Origin: Asanoa iriomotensis
GTDB taxonomy: Bacteria; Actinomycetota; Actinomycetes; Mycobacteriales; Micromonosporaceae
Direction of reading: 5' to 3'
NCBI RefSeq assembly: GCF_016862515.1
Contig: NZ_BONC01000008.1
Span: forward strand, 95,546 to 159,545
DNA: 64,000 nt
Numbering within the stretch: the first letter of the stretch is position 1; the number at the start of each line of letters is the position of its first letter. The notes under the pieces were generated by a model that searched no databases, was not told the DNA's origin, and saw only the letters and a program-made list of their open reading frames with translations. This document shows positions 1-8,117 of the stretch, one piece after another. Position numbers and translations under genes: made by a program.

Positions 1-486
1 CGGAACGCAGCGGTCCGCGCACGGACGCTCAGCGGCGACTTCCAGCACACCTGGTGGTTCGGCGGCCCCAACCGTTCCACAGCCGTCGCGAACCTCGAAC
101 GTGCCGCCGCCCACCTCGACCAAGCCGCGGCGGCGCTCGCCGGGTCGGCGCCGCCGGCCAAACGCGTGATGATCGCCTCCGCGGTGAGCACCGGGACCTG
201 GGCCGCGGTGACGGCGGCGGTGCTGCTGGTAATTCCCGACCCGGGTCTCCCCGAAGTCATCGTCGGCGCCGTCCTGGCCGGCTTCCTCGCGGCGGACATT
301 CTCGGTCGGGTCAGGTCCAAGGTTCGCCTTCGCCGACTCACCGCCGAACCCGCCGTCCCACCGACGGTCCCGGCCGCCGAACGCTTACGCCAAATCCGGG
401 CGGCGGTCGACGAGTTGCTCCCCGCCGCCGAGCATAACGAAGCCGCCGTCGAACACGTGCGTGGCGCACAGGTCTGGCTCGCCTAG
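1..486 (+). CDS. Small membrane protein, unknown family (5'-truncated by window edge)
   Basis: The open frame enters from the left edge and stops at TAG 484-486, so the true start is outside the window. The visible 161 residues have a WWFGGP motif, an ANLERAA helix, and two hydrophobic stretches (about residues 57-77 and 83-100) joined by IPDPGLPE, then a charged C-terminal tail. It is clearly paralogous to the protein at 8089-8634, which has WFGGP, ANLERAA and VPDPGRPE in the same order. The function is unknown. Its stop overlaps that of the convergent ADP-ribosylglycohydrolase gene in a shared CTAG. Confidence 0.75.
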   Translation, partial: RNAAVRARTLSGDFQHTWWFGGPNRSTAVANLERAAAHLDQAAAALAGSAPPAKRVMIASAVSTGTWAAVTAAVLLVIPDPGLPEVIVGAVLAGFLAADILGRVRSKVRLRRLTAEPAVPPTVPAAERLRQIRAAVDELLPAAEHNEAAVEHVRGAQVWLA

Positions 487-2483
487 GTGACGGGTTGGAT
501 CGAGACGGCCTGCGTCGCCGTGCGGCCCTGCTCGACCAGCAGGGCGACGCCGCCGCAGGACAGGGCGGTGTCGTCGAGGTCGAACAGCTCGGCGCCGTCG
601 AGCGTGGCGGTGATGCGGGAGCCCGCGACCCGCAGCGTCAGGCGGTGGGTCTCGCCGAACTCCCACGTGTACGGCGTGGCCGCGAGCACGGTCGGCTCCG
701 GGCCGTCGAGGTGGCGGACCAGCTCGACCCGGTCGCGGCCGGCCAGCCGCAACGCGTAGTAGCGGCGCAGGCCCTGCACCCGGGCGGCCAGGCCGACCGC
801 CTCGGCCAGGTGCGGGGTGACGTCGGCGGTCACCGTGTAGTCCCGCCATTCCCGGTCGCCCTGGATGAGCAGGCCCGTGCCGCGGTTCTGGACGAGCCGG
901 AACGGCTCGGGCCAGTGCTGGTCCCAGCGGTCGACGGCCTTGACCCAGGCCCGCCGCCACATGGCGTCGCCGCGTTGCCCCGTGAGCGTGACCGTGGGCG
1001 CGCCGTCCCAGGTCAGCGACTCCAGCGCCACCGGCCCGGTGGTGCGCAGGCCGACGTAGACGACGGGCTGGCCGCCGACGTCCGGCACGGTCCAGGCGGT
1101 GTCGCCGGGCGGACCGTCGACCCAGGCCAGTGTGCCGTCATCGGCGGCGTAGTGCGCGATCGTCAGCCGGAAGCCGGATCCGCCCGAGACCCTGGCCCGT
1201 AGCGTCTGTCCGCTGTAGAGGGTCGGGCTGGCAATCAGCCCGTAGCCCGGCATGTCCAGCGCCTCCGGCGGGATGAACGTCGGCGTGGCGACGGTGCCGG
1301 CGCCGTCGATCGCCAGGCGGCCGCCGGGGTTGTGCACGGTCGCGTCGCCGGCGAGCACGGTGAAGCCCTGGACGCTGCCCGGCAGCGCGAAGTGGAACCG
1401 CGCTCCCCCGGTCAGGTCGCGGGCCGGCTGCCCGGCCCAGGCCCGCCCGTGGCCCGCCAGGGTCAGCGCCTCGCGGGCCGCGTCGGTGACCGTCGAACCG
1501 CCGTCGGTGCTCGGCAGGTACATCCGGTCGGCGACCGGGCCCCGGTAGTCCGGCCCGGCCTCGATGCCGGCCACGCCGCCGAACACGCCGCAGATCGCGC
1601 CGACGTCGCCGGCGTTGGAGTCGGTGTCCCAGCCGGAGGTGTTGACCACGGTCATCGCCGCCGGGTACGCGCCCCGACTGCGGGCCACCGCGTGGATGAC
1701 GGTCGCGTGGTTCGGCACGACGTGGCAGTTGCCGCCGTAGCGGTGGTAGCCGTAGCGCTCGTCGATCCGGTCCCGGGTCGTGGTCCACTCCGCGTCGGCG
1801 GCGGTCCACTCGCGCACGTCGTCGACCACCCGGCGGATCAGGCTGTCGGCGGGGATCAGCCCCGTCGCGACGTCGAGCAGCTTGTCCATGTCGGTCTCGG
1901 TGAACGCGCCGGCGACCAGCGCCGCGACCACCCGGGCCGCGTGCACGGACTCGCCGTCGTGGCTGACCCGGGCGGCCCGCTCGACCAGGTCGGCGGCCGC
2001 CTCCGGGTCGCCGGGGCGGGTCATCGCGAAGCCCTCGACGAAGATCTGCGCGCCGACCTGCTCGGCCACGACCAGCCCGTTGCGGGCGATGCTGCCGCTG
2101 TCGGGCGCCCGTACGCCATCCTTGAGGTTCAGGAATGCGGTGTGCTCGGTGGAGTTGCCGACCCCGCCCCACCACAGCACGGAGATGCCTTCGAGGATCT
2201 CGTTGAGCCACACGTCGCCGATCTGGGCGGAGGTCGGCTCGATGCCATGGTCGCGCAGTGCCCTCGGGAACACGAACGTGCCGCTGATGTCGTCGTCGGT
2301 GACGACCAGCAGGTGGTTCTTCAGCACGAGGTCGGTCCGGTGGTTGACGTAGCCGGTGATCTCGCCGAGCTCACGGGTGATCCGCTCGTGCGTCCAGCCC
2401 TCGAACGGGCGGCCGAGGTAGACCGCGATGGCCTTGCCGAGCACGCCGGCGTAGACGCGCTCCTCGTAGTCGGTAGGGAACAT
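483..2483 (-). CDS. ADP-ribosylglycohydrolase (DraG/ARH) family protein with C-terminal beta-rich domain
   Basis: This 666-aa protein opens with a DraG/ARH-like alpha domain. TDDD at residues 62-65 and GWDTDSNAGDVG at about 284-295 match the two acidic metal-binding motifs of the family, which hydrolyses N- or O-glycosidic bonds to ADP-ribose or related ribosides. From about residue 400 the protein is beta-rich and resembles LamG/concanavalin-type modules, roughly doubling the usual family length. The ATG at 2483 is chosen because it lies 7 bp after the ribokinase stop and begins the conserved sequence; an open extension upstream runs into the ribokinase gene. It is the last gene of a LacI-ribokinase operon, so a catabolic riboside hydrolase is more likely than protein de-ADP-ribosylation. 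That role is inferred. Confidence 0.8.
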   Translation of the reverse strand: MFPTDYEERVYAGVLGKAIAVYLGRPFEGWTHERITRELGEITGYVNHRTDLVLKNHLLVVTDDDISGTFVFPRALRDHGIEPTSAQIGDVWLNEILEGISVLWWGGVGNSTEHTAFLNLKDGVRAPDSGSIARNGLVVAEQVGAQIFVEGFAMTRPGDPEAAADLVERAARVSHDGESVHAARVVAALVAGAFTETDMDKLLDVATGLIPADSLIRRVVDDVREWTAADAEWTTTRDRIDERYGYHRYGGNCHVVPNHATVIHAVARSRGAYPAAMTVVNTSGWDTDSNAGDVGAICGVFGGVAGIEAGPDYRGPVADRMYLPSTDGGSTVTDAAREALTLAGHGRAWAGQPARDLTGGARFHFALPGSVQGFTVLAGDATVHNPGGRLAIDGAGTVATPTFIPPEALDMPGYGLIASPTLYSGQTLRARVSGGSGFRLTIAHYAADDGTLAWVDGPPGDTAWTVPDVGGQPVVYVGLRTTGPVALESLTWDGAPTVTLTGQRGDAMWRRAWVKAVDRWDQHWPEPFRLVQNRGTGLLIQGDREWRDYTVTADVTPHLAEAVGLAARVQGLRRYYALRLAGRDRVELVRHLDGPEPTVLAATPYTWEFGETHRLTLRVAGSRITATLDGAELFDLDDTALSCGGVALLVEQGRTATQAVSIQPVT

Positions 2484-2490
2484 CAGACAG

Positions 2491-3399
2491 TCACTCCCGC
2501 TGGTAGTCGGCGACGAGGAAAGAGTCGAGCTCCGCGGCCATCGGCATCGCCGACTGCGCGCCCATGCGGGTGGTGGCGAGCGCGCCGGCCGCGCACCCAC
2601 GGCGCACGGCCTCGTCCAGCTCGGCGCCCTCGGCCAGGGCCGCGGCCAGTGCGCCGCAGAACGTGTCGCCCGCGCCGGTGGTGTCGACCGCGTCGACCCG
2701 GAACGGCCGGTGTGTCCGGGTGCCGGTCGCGTCGGCGCTGACCGCGCCGCGGGCGCCGAGGGTGATCACGCACGCCGCCGGGCCGCGGTGGCGCAGCGCG
2801 GTCGCGTCGCCGCCCAGCTCCGCGGCCTCGCCCTCGTTGACCACCAGCACGTCGACCTCGCGCAACAGCTCGGCCAGCGCCGGCGCGCCGGCCGGTGGCA
2901 GGGGCGCGGCGTTGAGCAGCACCCGGGCGCCGGCCCGGCGGGCGTGGCGGGCGGCGGCCAGGCACGTGTCGAGCGGGATCTCGAGCTGGAGCACGAGCAG
3001 GTCGGCAGACCCGAGGAGGTCGGGCAGGCCGGCGAGCGCCGCGGCGTCGAGCCGGGCGTTGGCGCCGGACGAGACCACGATGGTGTTCTCGCCGTCCGCG
3101 TCGACCACGATCAGCGCGATCCCGGTCGCGCAGTCGTCATAGGTCACCACGTGGTCCGGCGGCAGGCCCTCGCCCGCCAGCGCGACGCGCAGGTCCGCGC
3201 CGAACCGGTCGCCGCCGAGCGCGGCGACCAGCACGGCGTCGGCGCCCAGCCGGCGCGCGGCAACCGCCTGGTTGGCGCCCTTGCCGCCGGGGCTGGCCAC
3301 GACGTCGGAGCCCAGCACGGTCTCACCCGGCCGCGGCAGCTGCCGCACGCCGACACCGAGGTCGAGGTTCGCGCTGCCGACCACCACGACACGGTTCAT
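2491..3399 (-). CDS. Ribokinase-like PfkB family sugar kinase
   Basis: This 302-aa PfkB-family kinase phosphorylates ribose or a similar furanose with ATP. The N-terminal GSANLDL start, the GGKGAN substrate-binding motif (about residues 38-43) and DTTGAGDTFCG with the catalytic aspartate (about 239-249) are all present, and the length is normal. Its ATG overlaps the stop of the upstream LacI gene as ATGA, implying translational coupling. The glycohydrolase gene follows after 7 bp. Together they suggest release and phosphorylation of a pentose from a riboside. No transporter for the substrate lies in the visible operon, so the exact sugar is unknown. Confidence 0.88.
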   Translation of the reverse strand: MNRVVVVGSANLDLGVGVRQLPRPGETVLGSDVVASPGGKGANQAVAARRLGADAVLVAALGGDRFGADLRVALAGEGLPPDHVVTYDDCATGIALIVVDADGENTIVVSSGANARLDAAALAGLPDLLGSADLLVLQLEIPLDTCLAAARHARRAGARVLLNAAPLPPAGAPALAELLREVDVLVVNEGEAAELGGDATALRHRGPAACVITLGARGAVSADATGTRTHRPFRVDAVDTTGAGDTFCGALAAALAEGAELDEAVRRGCAAGALATTRMGAQSAMPMAAELDSFLVADYQRE

Positions 3400-4418
3400 G
3401 CCGCCGCCTCCTCGCTGATCGGGTCGCCGCCCGGCGGGTCCGGGCAACCGCAGGAGCCGCGCTTGACGAGGGTCACCGGCAGCACGTCGGTGGGGCCGGC
3501 GGGTGGGGAGAGCAGGTGCGCGACCGCGGCGGCGGCCAGCATCGCGAACGGCTGGGCCATCGTGGTCAGGGCGGGCGTCGTGTACGCGGCGCCGGGGATG
3601 CCGTCGAAGGACGCGACCGCGATGTCGTCGGGGCAGCGCAGGCCGGCTTCGGCGATCGCGCGCAGCACGCCGACCGCCTGCTCGTCGCTGGCGACGAAGA
3701 CGGCATCGGGCCGGTCGGGGCCGGCCAGCAGCTCGCGGGCGGCGCCATAGCCGCCGCGGCGGCCGAACCCGGTGTGCACGGCGGGCATCGCGATGCCGTC
3801 CTCGGCGAGCGCCGCGCGCCAGCCGTCGACCCGGTCGGCCGCCGGCATCAGGTCGCGCGGGCCGCCGACACAGGCGATCCGGCGGCGGCCGTGCGCGAGC
3901 AGGTGCCGGGTGGCCGCGTAGGCACCGCCGCGGTTGTCGACGAGGACGCCGGGCGCGGCGGCGCCGGGCACCTGGCGGTCCAGGCAGATCCACGGCGTGC
4001 GGGACCGTTCCAGGTCGCCGAGGAAGCCGGCGGGACCGTGGGCGGGCACGATGAACAGCCCGTCCACCTGTCGGGCGAGGAAGGTCCGCACGTACGCCGT
4101 CTGCCGCTCGTCGTTCTCCGCGGCGTTGCCGATCAGCAGCGTGTAGCCCTCGGCGAAGGACTCCTCCTCGATCGCCCGGGCCAGCTCGGCGAAGTACGGG
4201 TTGGCGTTGTCGGGGATGACCAGGCCGAGCGTCATCGTGCGGCTCATCCGCAGCGAGCGGGCGATGCCGTTGGGCCGGTAGCCGAGCTGCTCGACCGCGG
4301 CAAGCACCTTTGCCCGGGTTTGTGCCGACACCGGGCGGGGACCGCCGTTGAGCACGTAGCTCACCACCGCGGGCGAGGTCCCGGCCAGCCGGGCCACGTC
4401 CATCCGCCGCGCCGTCAC
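3396..4418 (-). CDS. LacI family transcriptional regulator
   Basis: This 340-aa LacI/GalR repressor has an N-terminal helix-turn-helix (MDVARLAGTSPAVVSYVLNG) and hinge YRPNGIARSLR, followed by a periplasmic-binding-protein-like sensor domain with IPDNANPYF and SDEQAVGVLRA. The GTG at 4418 is chosen because GGAGG sits at 4426-4430 with a 7-nt gap; an upstream ATG at 4439 lacks such support. The C-terminus has an unusual CGCPD cluster. It is the first gene of the operon with ribokinase and glycohydrolase. It most likely binds the CAACACGTGTTG palindromes just upstream and so controls both its own operon and the divergent oxidoreductase operon. Confidence 0.92.
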   Translation of the reverse strand: MTARRMDVARLAGTSPAVVSYVLNGGPRPVSAQTRAKVLAAVEQLGYRPNGIARSLRMSRTMTLGLVIPDNANPYFAELARAIEEESFAEGYTLLIGNAAENDERQTAYVRTFLARQVDGLFIVPAHGPAGFLGDLERSRTPWICLDRQVPGAAAPGVLVDNRGGAYAATRHLLAHGRRRIACVGGPRDLMPAADRVDGWRAALAEDGIAMPAVHTGFGRRGGYGAARELLAGPDRPDAVFVASDEQAVGVLRAIAEAGLRCPDDIAVASFDGIPGAAYTTPALTTMAQPFAMLAAAAVAHLLSPPAGPTDVLPVTLVKRGSCGCPDPPGGDPISEEAAA

Positions 4419-4433
4419 CCTGGCACCTCCGGT

Positions 4434-4445
4434 CAACACGTGTTG
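4434..4445. promoter_or_regulatory. LacI-family operator, copy 1
   Basis: A perfect 12-bp palindrome, CAACACGTGTTG, with the central CG typical of LacI-family operators, 15 bp before the LacI gene start. The flanks extend the match to copy 2 in inverted orientation (CCGGT on one side, CGT on the other). Confidence 0.75.
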
Positions 4446-4489
4446 CGTCCGACTTGCTGGAGATCATGCGCGGCACGCGTCGCATCACG

Positions 4490-4501
4490 CAACACGTGTT
4501 G
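4490..4501. promoter_or_regulatory. LacI-family operator, copy 2
   Basis: A second identical CAACACGTGTTG palindrome whose centre is 56 bp from copy 1, on the side of the oxidoreductase operon. Two operators at this distance would allow one repressor to close both divergent promoters, perhaps by looping. Confidence 0.75.
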
Positions 4502-4554
4502 ACCGGCCGTTACCGGACCGCGACAAGTGATCGTCCGGCTCCGGAGAGTGGACG

Positions 4555-4560
4555 TACGGT
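4555..4560 (+). promoter_or_regulatory. -10 box (TACGGT), leaderless
   Basis: TACGGT ends 7 nt before the ATG at 4568. No Shine-Dalgarno sequence is present in that gap. This supports ATG 4568 over upstream in-frame codons. Confidence 0.45.
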
Positions 4561-4567
4561 GGTGGCA

Positions 4568-5080
4568 ATGAGCGGTGACGTGGTGCTGCGGGTCAACGGC
4601 GAGGACCGGGTGCTGCACCTCGACAACCGGGTCACCCTGCTCGACGCGTTGCGGGAACACCTGCGTCTCACGGGCACCAAGAAGGGCTGCGACCACGGCC
4701 AGTGCGGCGCGTGCACGGTGCTGCTCGACGGCGAGCGGGCCAACAGCTGCCTGCTGCTCGCGGTCGCCGTCGCCGGCCGCGCGGTGACCACGGTGGAGGG
4801 TCTCGCCGACGGGGCCGAGCCGCATCCCTTGCAGCGGGCGTTCATCGCACACGACGGGTTCCAATGTGGCTACTGCACGCCCGGGCAGATCTGCTCCGCG
4901 ATCGGGATGCTCGCCGAGGCCGCGGCCGGGCTGCCGAGCGCGGTGAGCGCGGACCTGGCCGGGACGGCTGCGGTGGACCTCGACGACGAGGAGATCCGGG
5001 AGCGGATGAGCGGCAACCTCTGCCGGTGCGGGGCGTACGCCGGGATCGTCGCCGCGATCCGCGAGGTGGCCGGCGGATGA
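4568..5080 (+). CDS. (2Fe-2S) subunit of PaoABC-type molybdenum aldehyde oxidoreductase
   Basis: This 170-aa small subunit carries two [2Fe-2S] clusters that relay electrons from the molybdenum centre to FAD. The plant-ferredoxin-like domain has C41, C46, C49 and C61 (CDHGQCGACTVLLDG). The helical domain has C100, C103, C152 and C154 (GFQCGYCTPGQ and GNLCRCG). Unlike E. coli PaoA there is no twin-arginine signal at the N-terminus, so a cytoplasmic enzyme is predicted. It starts a three-gene operon in which each junction overlaps, giving the medium (FAD) and large (molybdopterin) subunits next. A divergent LacI regulator with two operators lies upstream. Confidence 0.93.
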   Translation: MSGDVVLRVNGEDRVLHLDNRVTLLDALREHLRLTGTKKGCDHGQCGACTVLLDGERANSCLLLAVAVAGRAVTTVEGLADGAEPHPLQRAFIAHDGFQCGYCTPGQICSAIGMLAEAAAGLPSAVSADLAGTAAVDLDDEEIRERMSGNLCRCGAYAGIVAAIREVAGG

Positions 5081-6054
5081 GGGCCTTCCGGTACGCGCGG
5101 GCCACCGACCCCGGCGAGGCGGCCGCTCTCGTCGCGGGCGTGCCGGACGCCGTCTACCTCGGCGGCGGCACCAACCTGGTCGACCTGATGAAGCTCGGCG
5201 TGCTCCGCCCCGGCCTGGTGGTCGACGTCAGCGGGCTGCCGTACGACACGGTCGCGCACCGCCCGGACGGCGGCGTGCTGATCGGCGGCGCGGTCCGCGG
5301 GCGCCGGCTCGGGCTGGACGAGGGCATCCGGAGCCGCTTCCCGGCGCTGACCCGCGCGCTGCTGTCCGGCGCGTCCGCGCAGATCCGCACTCAGGCCACG
5401 GTCGCCGGCAACCTGTTGCAGCGCACCCGGTGCCCCTACTTCCAGGACACCGGCACGCCGTGCAACAGGCGGTCGCCGGGCAGCGGCTGCGCGGCGATCC
5501 CGGGCGTGCACCGGGACCTCGCGGTGATCGGCACCTCGGACGCCTGCGTGGCCAGCCACCCGTCGGACCTGGCGGTGGCGCTGGCGGCGTACGACGCGGT
5601 GGTCGAGGTGCGGCGGCCGGACGGGGAGCAACGCCTGGTGCCGATCCACGAGCTGCACCGGCTGCCGGGCGACACGCCGTGGATCGAGACGGTGCTGGAA
5701 CCGGGCGACCTGATCACGGGCGTCCACCTGCCGCCGCCGGCGGCCCCGTCCGCCACCTACCGGAAGGTGCGCGATCGTTGGTCGTACGCGTTCGCGGTCG
5801 TCTCGGTCGCGGCGGTGCTGCGGGTCGAAGCCGGGCGTGTCGGCGACGTGCGGATCGCGCTCGGTGGCGTCGCGCCGCGCCCATGGCGGTTGTGGGCGAC
5901 CGAGCGCGCGCTGGTCGGCACCGATCCCGGTGACGACGACGTGCGCGCGGCGACCCGGCTGGCGTTCGCCGACGCCCGGCCGCTGCCGGGCAACGCGTTC
6001 AAGCTCGACCTGGCCGCCGACCTCGTGGCGGCCGTGCTGCGGGAGCTGCGTTGA
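5077..6054 (+). CDS. FAD-binding subunit of PaoABC-type aldehyde oxidoreductase, with [4Fe-4S] insertion
   Basis: This 325-aa medium subunit of the xanthine dehydrogenase family binds FAD (LGGGTNLVDLMKLGV, about residues 28-42; TVAGNLLQRTRCPYF, about 108-122). An insertion of about 40 residues contains C119, C129, C138 and C157 (CPYF, PCNRR, GSGCAA, DACVASHPSD). This is the pattern that holds an extra [4Fe-4S] cluster in E. coli PaoB and marks the PaoABC-type branch rather than ordinary xanthine dehydrogenase. The ATG overlaps the previous stop (ATGA) and its own stop overlaps the next start (TTGA), so translation is probably coupled across the operon. Confidence 0.92.
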   Translation: MRAFRYARATDPGEAAALVAGVPDAVYLGGGTNLVDLMKLGVLRPGLVVDVSGLPYDTVAHRPDGGVLIGGAVRGRRLGLDEGIRSRFPALTRALLSGASAQIRTQATVAGNLLQRTRCPYFQDTGTPCNRRSPGSGCAAIPGVHRDLAVIGTSDACVASHPSDLAVALAAYDAVVEVRRPDGEQRLVPIHELHRLPGDTPWIETVLEPGDLITGVHLPPPAAPSATYRKVRDRWSYAFAVVSVAAVLRVEAGRVGDVRIALGGVAPRPWRLWATERALVGTDPGDDDVRAATRLAFADARPLPGNAFKLDLAADLVAAVLRELR

Positions 6055-8117
6055 GCGCCGGCACCGGACTGTCCCGGCTGGAGGGGCGCGACAAGGTCAC
6101 CGGAGCGGCCCTCTACGCCTACGAGTACCCGGTCGAGGACCCGCTCTACGTCTGGCCGGTCGGTGCCACGGTCGCCAACGGGAGCGTCGTCGAGGTCGAC
6201 CCGGCGGCAGCGCTGGCCGACCCGGAGGTGGTCGCGGTCCTCGACCACACCAACGCGCCCCGGCTCGGACAGGGTGGGATCGCCGACCAACACGTGCTGC
6301 AGTCGCCGGACGTCGCCTACCGCGGTCAGATCGTGGCCGGCGTGGTGGCCACCACGCCGGAAGCCGCCCGGGAGGGCGCCGAGCAGATGCTGGTGCGCTA
6401 TGTGGAGCGCCCGGCCAAGGTCGTGCTCGACCCGTCGGATCCCTCGTTGGAAGAGCCCACGGCGGCCTTCGGCGGCCATCCCGGCAGCGACGCCAAGGGT
6501 GACGTGGACGCGGCGCTGGCCGCCGCCGACGTGGTGGTGGACCGGGTCTACACGACACCGACTGAGCACCACAATCCGATGGAGACGGTCGCCACGATCG
6601 CGCAGTGGTCCGGCGACCGGCTGCTGGTCTACGACTCCAACCAGGGACCGTGGACGGCGGCGGTCGCGTTCGGCGCGCTCTGGGACATCCCGCCGGAGCG
6701 GGTCGAGGTGGTCACCGAGCACGTCGGCGGCGGCTTCGGCGCCAAGGTCCGGCCGACTCCGGGAGCCGTGCTGGCCACCATGGCCGCGCGGGTCACGGGC
6801 CGGCCCTGCAAGCTGATGCTGACCCGGCAGCAGATGTTCACGATGTCGCCCGGCCGCTCCGCGACCCGCAGCCGCATCCGCCTCGGTGCGCGTCACGACG
6901 GGACGCTGACCGCGGTCGACCACGACGCGCTGCAGTACAGCTCGGTGATCCACGAGTACGTCGAGCACACGGGCGCCGCGACGCGGACGATGTACGCGAC
7001 CGACAACCTGCGGATCACGCACCGCCTGGCCCGGCTCAACCTGCCCACGCCGCGGGTGATGCGGGCGCCCGGTCACGCGCCGGGCATGTTCGCGCTGGAG
7101 TCGGCGATGGACGAGCTCGCGTACGCGCTGGACCTCGATCCGCTGGCCCTGCGGCTGGCCAACGAGCCGGCGGTCGAACCGGCCGGCGGCCTGCCGTTCG
7201 CGGGCCGGCACCTCGTCGAGTGCCTGACGGTCGGCGCGGAACGCTTCGGCTGGGCGACCCGCGACCCGACGCCCGGTATGCGCCGGCACGGGCGGTGGCT
7301 GTTCGGCACGGGGCTCGCGGCGTCCACGTACCCGGCCCTCCAGCGGGCCGCGACGGCGACCGCCCGGGCCGAGCCGGACGGCGGCTTCCACGTCTGGGTC
7401 GGCGCGGTCGACCTGGGCACGGGCGCCCGCACGGCGCTGTGGCAGCTGGCCGTGGAAGCGCTCGACGCGCCGCCGTCCCGGGTCTCGATCCACATCGGAC
7501 ACTCATCCCACGGACAGGCGCCGTTGGCCGGCGGGTCGAGCGGGACGGCGTCGTGGGGCGGCGCCGTCCGCGCGGCGTGCACGGCGCTGCGCGAACGGCT
7601 GGCCGAGCACGGCGGCGTGGTGCCGGCCGACGGCCTGGCGGTCACCGGGTCCACCGAGCCGCCGCCGCCGGACCGTTCGCGGCACTCGTACGGCGCACAC
7701 TTCTGCGCGGTCCGGGTGGACGCCGACACGGGCCAGGTGCGGGTCGACCGCCTGCTCGGCGTGTTCGCACACGGCCGCCCGCTCAACGCCCGCACGGCCC
7801 ACTCACAACTGCTCGGCGGCATGGTGATGGGCGTGTCGATGGCGCTGCACGAACAGACGGTGGTCGACCCGCGGCTGGGCATGTTCGTCAACCACGACCT
7901 CGCGCAGTACCACGTGGCCACCAACGCCGACATCCGCGGCCTGGAGGCGCACTCGCTGGAACGCGCGGACGACGACGTCACCCTGGCGGGCGGCAAGGGC
8001 GTCGGCGAACTCGGCATCGTCGGCGCCGCCGCCGCGATCGCCAACGCGGTCCACCACGCCACCGGCGTACGCGTCCGCGACCTCCCCATCACTCTCGAAC
8101 GCGTACGCGGTCAATAG
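6051..8117 (+). CDS. Molybdopterin-binding large subunit of PaoABC-type aldehyde oxidoreductase
   Basis: This 688-aa catalytic subunit would hydroxylate an aldehyde or heterocycle at a molybdopterin cytosine dinucleotide centre. Diagnostic motifs are EHVGGGFGAKV (cofactor loop), MRAPGHAPGMFALESAMDELA (family signature) and KGVGELGIVGAAAAIANAV near the C-terminus, where the glutamate (about 653) is the base used by this family. The start is TTG at 6051, overlapping the FAD-subunit stop. The substrate cannot be read from sequence. No XdhC/PaoD-like cofactor-insertion chaperone is found in the window, which is unusual for a complete operon. The 3' end overlaps the convergent small membrane protein gene by 29 bp. 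Confidence 0.93.
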   Translation: MSAGTGLSRLEGRDKVTGAALYAYEYPVEDPLYVWPVGATVANGSVVEVDPAAALADPEVVAVLDHTNAPRLGQGGIADQHVLQSPDVAYRGQIVAGVVATTPEAAREGAEQMLVRYVERPAKVVLDPSDPSLEEPTAAFGGHPGSDAKGDVDAALAAADVVVDRVYTTPTEHHNPMETVATIAQWSGDRLLVYDSNQGPWTAAVAFGALWDIPPERVEVVTEHVGGGFGAKVRPTPGAVLATMAARVTGRPCKLMLTRQQMFTMSPGRSATRSRIRLGARHDGTLTAVDHDALQYSSVIHEYVEHTGAATRTMYATDNLRITHRLARLNLPTPRVMRAPGHAPGMFALESAMDELAYALDLDPLALRLANEPAVEPAGGLPFAGRHLVECLTVGAERFGWATRDPTPGMRRHGRWLFGTGLAASTYPALQRAATATARAEPDGGFHVWVGAVDLGTGARTALWQLAVEALDAPPSRVSIHIGHSSHGQAPLAGGSSGTASWGGAVRAACTALRERLAEHGGVVPADGLAVTGSTEPPPPDRSRHSYGAHFCAVRVDADTGQVRVDRLLGVFAHGRPLNARTAHSQLLGGMVMGVSMALHEQTVVDPRLGMFVNHDLAQYHVATNADIRGLEAHSLERADDDVTLAGGKGVGELGIVGAAAAIANAVHHATGVRVRDLPITLERVRGQ

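Noticed and set aside
1332..2741. Plus-strand open frame across the ADP-ribosylglycohydrolase and ribokinase genes
   Set aside because: No recognisable domain, no ribosome binding site; the minus-strand proteins carry clear active-site motifs.
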